The notes below the pieces were generated by a model. The model ran no database searches. It was not told the DNA's origin and saw nothing but the letters and a program-made list of their open reading frames with translations. From positions 1 through 11,911 of the forward strand of contig JAISOP010000312.1 in NCBI GenBank assembly GCA_031275525.1: a DNA stretch of 11,911 nucleotides. The letters are read 5' to 3'. This document shows, in pieces, positions 7,901 through 11,911 of the stretch. Position 1 is the first letter of the stretch. Every line of letters starts with the position of its first letter. Made by a program: the position numbers and the translations under genes. The DNA comes from Tannerella sp. Its GTDB lineage: Bacteria > Bacteroidota > Bacteroidia > Bacteroidales > Tannerellaceae.

Positions 7901-8299
7901 TTCTGGGGTGTTTACGGCAATCCCTGGGCCACGCCCATCACTGCGAACCGCGACCACTGGACGCCCGAAAACCCCAACGCCCGCTGGCCGCGCCTCAAGC
8001 CCTATATCGCCGAAAACAAGGAGCTGGCCCTGCCCCAGACCGGGTACCTCCAGGACGCCTCCTACCTGCGGCTCAAGAACCTGACGGTCGGCTACACGCT
8101 GCCCGCCTCGCTCACCCGGCAGTGGCACATCGAAAACCTGCGCCTCTACTTCAGCGCCGAGAATGTCTTCACCTTCCACCACATCGAAGTGAGCGGCATC
8201 GACCCGGAACTGCTGACCAACACGCAGACCGATTTCTCCGGCGCCGGCGTCTATCCCCTGCAGAAGGTGTATTCCCTGGGCCTTAACCTGAATTTCTAA
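4910..8299 (+). CDS. SusC/RagA-family TonB-dependent outer-membrane transporter
   Basis: 1129 residues, the usual length for the family. A long basic N-region (to residue ~27) precedes a hydrophobic signal segment (VFILLALSTVAWMASA, ~28-43), with likely cleavage after AKA at 48; this supports the ATG at 4910. Residues ~68-139 are a carboxypeptidase-D-regulatory-like domain (VTGIVTDD, GVITDANGRYTV). EEVVVVGYG (146-154) is the characteristic TonB-box region. The plug follows (ALQGLAANV, NIRGFTSI, LILVDNVPV, ESVSILKDAASAAIYGGRAS, ~160-270), then the 22-strand barrel, ending in the terminal aromatic pattern LGLNLNF. A DLNGDG calcium-type loop is at 932-937. There is no N-terminal STN domain, so direct coupling to a FecR/ECF-sigma system is not indicated. 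It imports a ligand across the outer membrane together with the SusD protein encoded 19 bases downstream. The substrate, glycan or peptide, cannot be told from sequence. Confidence 0.97.
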   Translation: MERILIQWKSDRLLTDCKKRLLKTAERVFILLALSTVAWMASASPAKAEVYPKTGEGITSSVAQQQQTVTGIVTDDGNEPLPGVSIALKGTALGVITDANGRYTVNVPDGSAVLVFSFVGFETQEITVGSQTRIDVKLSESSLALEEVVVVGYGVQKKANLSGAVQAVSAKDLAGRPVTNTNQALQGLAANVNISQITGRATSAPDINIRGFTSINGGSALILVDNVPVLPDELSRINPEDIESVSILKDAASAAIYGGRASFGVVLITTRQARREKLEVSFEGNAGFRALGYVPDLVTDVYEVMTLQNPSSTRNPLFTAEELEYGRLRSEHPELYPAAVVNKRQGLYGAGNWAYWDNVDWNSVLLRQLSPTYTGNLRIANRNDRMSYTVSGGYYRQEGVMRYGNDIYDRLNLRANGSYNLTSRWQAGANMSFNYSNYDMPESGNDWYFYYVSRSALRSLINPDGTYTVAGAYLIGLPTEGGRSVSKNNETQLSLNTAFDLIKDVWNIKADANFRFTNGQTRGSHFPVYYREGPDRPLSPAFTDLGNNAFRSSVYATTASSLKSYQVYNVYTDFHKTFAGKHYLQALAGFNQEAMTYTSSSIRKSDLISQSLPTVQLATGMTATSETISTLALRSGFGRLNYIYDNRYIVEFNGRYDGTSRYPKKNRFGFFPSGSLAWVLSRESFLTGLAESLKVDQFKLRGSYGVLGNQVMKDANGNDVYYPYIATMSAANISVPVNGSMPLATFQPGVVAGDLTWERVRTVNGGMDLALFDNRITLAADLYTRYTEGMLVQGKALPAVFGADPPRFNAGNLKTKGWEIALGMNNTWTVDRSPLYLALNFMLADSRSFVTKYDNPTRGITDAPQGNANFYEGQEIGEIWGWVSDGFLTKDDLILREDGTPTGNAKIDQYDVSEEDNRSTGVSYEGDIKFKDLNGDGKITYGKSTVDDPGDRRIIGNDQARLPYSFTFEGSWKGFDLRAFFQGIGKRDWYPGHNHHDFWGVYGNPWATPITANRDHWTPENPNARWPRLKPYIAENKELALPQTGYLQDASYLRLKNLTVGYTLPASLTRQWHIENLRLYFSAENVFTFHHIEVSGIDPELLTNTQTDFSGAGVYPLQKVYSLGLNLNF

Positions 8300-8318
8300 C
8301 TCATAAATCGAATGTAAG

Positions 8319-10124
8319 ATGAAAAAGTATATATGTATCATCGCCCTCATCGGCGCTTGTGCCGGAGGGACGGGCTGTAACGACGGCTTCCTGGAGAAAC
8401 TGCCGGAAACGGACCTCACCGCCGAAGGGTATTTCAAAACGGCCAAGGACCTGGAAACCTATGTGTACGGCTTCTATAACGAAACGGCGCTGTATCCCCG
8501 CAACACCTATGACAACGAACCGTTCTCGGACAACATCGCCCACCGCAACGACATGGGCCTGTCCGAGTACGTCATACTGAAAGGCAATTTTTCGAAAGAG
8601 GTGGCCAATGGCTGGGATGACTGGAAACATCTGCGCAGCATCAACTTCTTCCTCGCCAACGCCGTCCGTGCAACCGGCAACGAAGAGGAGCTACGCCGCT
8701 GGATCGGCACGGCGCGCTATTTCCGGGCTGTGTTCTACATCGACAAGATTACCCAGTACTCGAACGTGCCCTGGTACAACAAGCCCTTGGAGACCACCGA
8801 TCCCGACCTCTACAAGCCGTCGGATCCCCGCACGCTGGTGGCCGATTCCATCCGGGCCGACCTGGAATACGCCTCGGCATATATCGGGGAAGACCTGGGC
8901 AACCGGACGCTTATCAGCCGCTATGCGGCGCTGGCCCTGCTGACGCGCTTCTGCCTCTACGAAGGCACGTATCGCAAATATCACCCGGAACTGAACCTGG
9001 CTTCCTCGGCCGGCCCCTTCCTCGAAAGGGCCGTCACGGCAGCCGAAGAGGTGATGAAAAGCGGCGTGTTTACTGTTTCGGGCAACGGGCGGGCCGGCTT
9101 CTCGGCCCTGTTCACCAGCGCCGACCTGAGCAGTAACCCCGAAATCATCCTCATGGCACAGTACGAGTTGGGAAAAGGCACCGGCAACAGCGCTTTCCAT
9201 AACCTGTACGGCGACTACGCCCTGAGCCGCACCCTGATGGAAACCTTCCTGATGGCCGACGGGACGCGCTTTACTGCCCAGCCGGGTTACGACCGCAAGC
9301 CCTTCAAGGAAGTTTTCCTCAATCGCGACCCGCGCATCTACGAAACCTTTGCCACACCGGGATTCAAGAAGCCCGTTACCACCGAACCCTACACGGTGAT
9401 CATTAAGCACGGCGGCTACGAACCGGTCAAGTATTATCCCCGCGATCTTGCCACGCTGGGCGGCAACACCTGGCAATCATGTTGGACGGACTTGCCGCTT
9501 TACCGCTACGGCGAGGTGCTGCTCAGCTATGCCGAGGCCAAAGCCGAGCTGGGTACACTCACGCAGGCCGACCTGGATGCAAGCCTCAATCTGCTGCGTG
9601 CCCGGGTCAACATGCCGGCGATGAAGCTGGCCGAGGCCAACGCCGACGTTGACCCGGTACTGGCCGCGCAATACCCGAACGTGAGTGGCGCGAACCGGGG
9701 CGTGATTCTCGAAATCCGCCGCGAGCGCCGTGTGGAACTGGCGCTTGAGGGACAGCGCCTCCAGGACATCAACCGCTGGTGTGTCGGCGAACTGATCGCG
9801 CAGGCCCCGCAGGGTATGTATATCCCCGCACTGGGCGCCTACGACCTCAACGGCGACGGTACCCCCGACATCGCCCTCCTGGCCTCGCCCGGCGACCTGG
9901 GGCCGATTGCCGACCTCCCCGGGGAGCAGCAGGCTACCCTCCTCAAGTACTACCTCTCCGAAGAGGGCGAGTTTTTCCTCTCGGAAGGTACGCGCGGCTT
10001 CATCATGTTCACCACGGACCGCGACATGCCGCGCCGCTGGGAAAACCCGAAATTCTACTACCGCCCGATCCCGATCACGCAGCAGGTGATGAACCCCGCG
10101 CTGGAACAGGTCTTCGGGTGGTAA
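8319..10124 (+). CDS. SusD/RagB-family nutrient-binding outer-membrane lipoprotein
   Basis: 601 residues. A type II signal peptide ends in the lipobox GGTGC, so Cys20 is the expected lipidated residue, followed by NDGFLEKLPETDLT, the usual start of mature SusD proteins. Family landmarks: SINFFLANA (~108-116), RYFRAVFYIDK (133-143, helical TPR-like core), LYRYGEVLLSYAEAKAELG (394-412), LNLLRARVNMP (423-433) and EIRRERRVELALEGQRLQDINRW (465-487), ending in PALEQVFGW. AYDLNGDGTPD (507-517) looks like a calcium-binding loop, as found in one SusD subfamily. Known for the family: it forms a hinged lid on the SusC barrel and captures the ligand at the surface. The 19-base gap to susC and shared strand indicate one operon. 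An unusually good aaaggagg sits at the stop codon, but leads only to a 5-codon frame. Confidence 0.97.
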   Translation: MKKYICIIALIGACAGGTGCNDGFLEKLPETDLTAEGYFKTAKDLETYVYGFYNETALYPRNTYDNEPFSDNIAHRNDMGLSEYVILKGNFSKEVANGWDDWKHLRSINFFLANAVRATGNEEELRRWIGTARYFRAVFYIDKITQYSNVPWYNKPLETTDPDLYKPSDPRTLVADSIRADLEYASAYIGEDLGNRTLISRYAALALLTRFCLYEGTYRKYHPELNLASSAGPFLERAVTAAEEVMKSGVFTVSGNGRAGFSALFTSADLSSNPEIILMAQYELGKGTGNSAFHNLYGDYALSRTLMETFLMADGTRFTAQPGYDRKPFKEVFLNRDPRIYETFATPGFKKPVTTEPYTVIIKHGGYEPVKYYPRDLATLGGNTWQSCWTDLPLYRYGEVLLSYAEAKAELGTLTQADLDASLNLLRARVNMPAMKLAEANADVDPVLAAQYPNVSGANRGVILEIRRERRVELALEGQRLQDINRWCVGELIAQAPQGMYIPALGAYDLNGDGTPDIALLASPGDLGPIADLPGEQQATLLKYYLSEEGEFFLSEGTRGFIMFTTDRDMPRRWENPKFYYRPIPITQQVMNPALEQVFGW

Positions 10125-10176
10125 AGGAGGAGATGCGCAGGAATGTGTAATTGTTTAATGTGAAAAAACGAATCGG

Positions 10177-10527
10177 ATGAAAACAATATCTTTTGGAAAA
10201 GGACTGTGTATCCTTCTATTTGTGGGGATACTGGCCGGATGCGGGGACTATCCGCCGGCAGACAGCTACGACCGCAACGCCGTCATCACCGACATCTATG
10301 TGGAGCTTACCTCCCTGTCGCTCACGGCGGGCGCCTCCCAGACCATCACCTTCTGGCCCTTGCCGGCGAATGCCGACATCATGAAGTTGAGTTGGGAATC
10401 GAGCGACCCGGCGGTGGCCACCATCGACCGCTGGGGCAGGGTCTCCGCCCTGAAAGCCGGCAGCGTCACCCTCACCGTCAGTAGCGGCGCCATCGCCAAA
10501 ACCGTCTCCCTCACAGTCACGAATTAG
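10177..10527 (+). CDS. Small lipoprotein with one Ig-like (BIG2) domain
   Basis: 116 residues. The start ATG 10177 gives a short basic N-terminus, a hydrophobic stretch (LCILLFVGI) and the lipobox LAGC with Cys22 as the lipidation site, followed by GDYPPAD. Residues ~38-115 form a single bacterial Ig-like group 2 domain: LSLTAGASQTITFWPLPANA, LSWESSDPAVATID, GRVSALKAGSVTLTV, SLTVTN. It lies 52 bases after susD on the same strand, so it is probably the last gene of the susCD operon. Extra lipoproteins in this position are often surface ligand-binding proteins, but those are usually larger; this one has only a single Ig-like module and no visible binding domain. An accessory or spacer role at the cell surface is inference. 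The stop codon tag overlaps the start of a repeat-rich region. Confidence 0.88.
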   Translation: MKTISFGKGLCILLFVGILAGCGDYPPADSYDRNAVITDIYVELTSLSLTAGASQTITFWPLPANADIMKLSWESSDPAVATIDRWGRVSALKAGSVTLTVSSGAIAKTVSLTVTN

Positions 10528-10556
10528 TGGTTAGCGGTGAGTGGTTAGTGGTTAGT
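10526..10556. repeat. Short degenerate direct repeats at the end of the operon
   Basis: The motif agtggttag occurs at 10526-10534 and recurs at about 10540-10555 in gagtggttag and tggttag forms. It overlaps the last base pairs of the lipoprotein gene. No terminator with a T-run was found for the operon here; the hairpins further down may mark the transcript end. Confidence 0.5.
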
Positions 10557-10607
10557 CTCCTAATAAGGCAATACATCCCGCCGGAAATAACATTCTCAAT
10601 TCCAATA

Positions 10608-10650
10608 AGGGCGTATGCGATACAAGGGCGGGCAAACCCCGCCCCTACGA
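10608..10650. repeat. REP-like extragenic palindrome A
   Basis: agggcgtatgcgatac (10608-10623) is followed by a 7-bp stem, gggcggg (10626-10632) with cccgccc (10638-10644), then ccctacga. Both outer segments recur exactly in the element at 10851-10876, which lacks the middle part. Confidence 0.75.
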
Positions 10651-10654
10651 TGTT

Positions 10655-10735
10655 GCGTTCTTTGCGTATCTTCTTTGCGCACTTTGCGGTAAAAATATCT
10701 AACCGCAAGGGGCACAAAGGTTTCGCAAAGGGCGC
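10655..10735. repeat. Imperfect long inverted repeat (about 80 bp)
   Basis: ctttgcgcactttgcggt (10673-10690) is complementary at 15 of 18 positions to accgcaaggggcacaaag (10702-10719). The outer parts gcgttctttgcg (10655-10666) and cgcaaagggcgc (10724-10735) also pair. The centre aaaaatatcta is AT-rich. It resembles the 3961-4119 element in layout, being nested short GC-rich words, but not in sequence. Confidence 0.7.
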
Positions 10736-10810
10736 TATCATCCATCTTTTTTGAAACCGGCAGGATTTTGTTACACAGGAGTGAGGGTAGGCGTTTTTCA
10801 CTCATAACTA

Positions 10811-10838
10811 ATTCTCAATTCTCCATTCTCAATTCTCC
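10811..10838. repeat. Two perfect copies of a 14-bp tandem repeat
   Basis: attctcaattctcc at 10811-10824 is repeated at 10825-10838, with attcc starting a third. A related ttctcaattcc lies at about 10592-10603, in front of palindrome A, so the tract and the palindrome may travel together. Confidence 0.8.
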
Positions 10839-10850
10839 ATTCCGAAAGGG

Positions 10851-10876
10851 AGGGCGTATGCGATACGCCCCTACGA
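10851..10876. repeat. REP-like extragenic palindrome B
   Basis: gggcgtat (10852-10859) pairs with atacgccc (10863-10870) around a 3-base loop. It shares agggcgtatgcgatac and cgcccctacga with palindrome A. Confidence 0.75.
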
Positions 10877-10898
10877 GTACGACCCAACATTCGGGGGA

Positions 10899-10920
10899 TT
10901 GCGGGTCAAGCCCGCAAAAA
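10899..10920. repeat. Short palindrome C
   Basis: ttgcggg (10899-10905) pairs with cccgcaa (10911-10917) around tcaag, followed by AAA. It may be another extragenic palindrome; on the plus strand no T-run follows. Confidence 0.6.
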
Positions 10921-10974
10921 CAAACGCCACGCCAAAAGGCTTTGGAGACAGCCCCTTCATCTTTTCACACGCCG

Positions 10975-11005
10975 AAAAAAGACAGGCGCCCGACGGACGC
11001 CTGTC
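10975..11005 (-). terminator. Rho-independent terminator of the serpin gene
   Basis: Read on the minus strand, gacaggcg (11005-10998) pairs perfectly with cgcctgtc (10988-10981) around a 9-base loop, and six T follow (10980-10975). It starts 28 bases past the serpin stop codon. Confidence 0.85.
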
Positions 11006-11033
11006 TTCATAATGCATGTATGGTGATTTCATG

Positions 11034-11911
11034 TTACAAATTTTGTATGATCCCTGCAAAGACTATACTGCCCGTACTTTTTTCCTTAATGAAATAGACG
11101 AACGGGCGGTCAAATGCCAGCACATAAGGCTGAACCGGTTCCGAAGGCATTATAACGTCTATTTCGATGACCGTTGCCGCGGCTCCTTCGGCGCCTTCCT
11201 CGTTCACCTCCAGAGCCGTTTTCTGCTTGACCTTGGATACGCTCAGGAGGGACGGCGATATCAGCGAGAAGTCGGCCTTTTCACTAAACATGGACGTCAT
11301 GCCCAGCGTTTTCAAATCCTCGTTCAGCGTCCGGCCGTATTCAACCTTGAAGCGGGGCAGGCGGATGTCGATCGAGGTCTGGCTAAGTTTCGACAGCGCG
11401 TTATTCCATGCCGCCGTGTCCAATTCTTCCACAAGGGAAGCCACGGACACGCCCGTAGCCGGCAGCAGCAGCGCCATACCGAACGCCGCGTTGCCGTAGG
11501 GCAGTTCGACCAGTTCGAACATTTCCGTCTTTGCATATTTCAAAGGCACGGTCTGCTGCATGGTCGGCAGGGTTGCCGTTGAGCCGTTCAAATTGGAGAA
11601 AGGCGCTTCCCCTGTCTGCGATTTGTCAAAGGGAAGGCTCCAGCTACCCTTGAAATACAGCGCATTCAGCAGATACATTACGGACTCGTCCGTTTTGTCC
11701 AGCAGTTCGGGAATCAGCCCCTGCGTCTTTTCCGAACACCACTCGTTAATTCGCTTCACCGTGCCTGCCAGGTCATCGGGGTCAAAGTCCAGCACGTCGG
11801 CATCGAAATACGTTTGGTTGACCTCCTTGAATGCGTCCAGTACCGGAAGTTCCTCCGCAATCCAGATGGAATTGGCGCTCTCGAACCGGACATAGGTGTC
11901 TAATTCCTGCA
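11034..11911 (-). CDS. Serpin-family protease inhibitor (N-terminus cut by the window edge)
   Basis: The frame stays open to the window edge at 11911, and the residues there (NSIWIAEELPVLDAF) are serpin-like, so the true start lies outside; 291 residues are visible of the roughly 370-420 usual. Landmarks: INEWCSEKTQGLIPELLDK (helix F region), LLNALYFKGSW, MQQTVPLKYAKT, ELPYGNAAFGMALLLP, LPRFKVEYGRTLNEDLKTLG, and the C-terminal signature FDRPFVYFIKEKSTGSIVFAG. The hinge before the reactive loop, NEEGAEGAAAT, has small residues as in inhibitory serpins, with Ala at P14. The loop continues VIEIDVIMPSEPVQP. Known role: suicide inhibition of serine or cysteine proteases by loop insertion. Placement in the periplasm or on the surface, and the target protease, cannot be told because the N-terminus is missing. 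Tannerella forsythia has a serpin of this kind (miropin), which fits the setting. Confidence 0.95.
   Translation of the reverse strand, partial: QELDTYVRFESANSIWIAEELPVLDAFKEVNQTYFDADVLDFDPDDLAGTVKRINEWCSEKTQGLIPELLDKTDESVMYLLNALYFKGSWSLPFDKSQTGEAPFSNLNGSTATLPTMQQTVPLKYAKTEMFELVELPYGNAAFGMALLLPATGVSVASLVEELDTAAWNNALSKLSQTSIDIRLPRFKVEYGRTLNEDLKTLGMTSMFSEKADFSLISPSLLSVSKVKQKTALEVNEEGAEGAAATVIEIDVIMPSEPVQPYVLAFDRPFVYFIKEKSTGSIVFAGIIQNL

Noticed and set aside
6587..8446. Long open frame on the minus strand (619 codons) opposite susC
   Set aside because: Antisense to a family-typical SusC barrel; no recognisable domain in its product.
10133..10150. Five-codon frame (MRRNV) directly after a strong aaaggagg at the susD stop
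   Set aside because: Too short to support as a gene, and the spacing from aaaggagg to ATG is only two bases. The purine run is noted but may be chance.
10517..10805. Small open frames on both strands over the palindrome cluster
   Set aside because: They run through repeats, have no start context, and encode no recognisable domain.
11016..11582. Plus-strand open frame (188 codons) over the serpin gene
   Set aside because: Antisense to well-conserved serpin motifs.

Overview
The window looks like a piece of a Bacteroidales (Bacteroidota) chromosome. The evidence is an adjacent SusC/SusD outer-membrane nutrient-uptake pair, a surface protein whose C-terminus resembles a type IX secretion (T9SS) sorting domain, a bacterial serpin, and promoter elements of the TAnnTTTG (-7) type with little Shine-Dalgarno use. 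Coding DNA is GC-rich while the long intergenic regions are AT-rich and full of repeats. A Tannerella/Parabacteroides- or Alistipes-like source is plausible, but the sequence alone does not fix the genus.

Layout. Positions 1-3252 (+) hold the 3' part of a very large mosaic surface protein: Ig/PKD-like repeats, two InlB/Listeria-Bacteroides B-repeats, another PKD-like region, a right-handed beta-helix and a T9SS-like C-terminal domain. A clear rho-independent terminator follows. Positions 3253-4909 form a 1.66-kb region without a secure gene. It contains a strong perfect-stem-like hairpin, a TAnnTTTG promoter, a 21-bp tandem array encoding leucine/valine heptads that is broken by one missing base, a 159-bp long inverted repeat, one or two more promoters, an (AG)16 microsatellite inside a doubtful small ORF, and a GC-rich hairpin cluster.

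Positions 4910-10527 (+) form a compact operon: susC-like TonB-dependent transporter, susD-like lipoprotein, and a small lipoprotein with one Ig-like (BIG2) domain. By family knowledge SusD caps the SusC barrel and delivers a ligand that is pulled through with TonB energy; the small lipoprotein probably sits with them at the surface. No glycoside hydrolase, sulfatase, protease or dedicated regulator is visible, so the substrate cannot be named.

Positions 10528-10980 are a cluster of short extragenic palindromes and tandem repeats. The minus strand from 11911 down to 11034 encodes the C-terminal two thirds or more of a serpin protease inhibitor, closed by its own terminator.

The best candidates for something under-described are the frameshifted heptad-repeat locus at 3516-3948 and the complex susC leader at 4373-4909, where an (AG)16 tract could act as a length-variable switch. 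Both are hypotheses; nothing here proves a new system.
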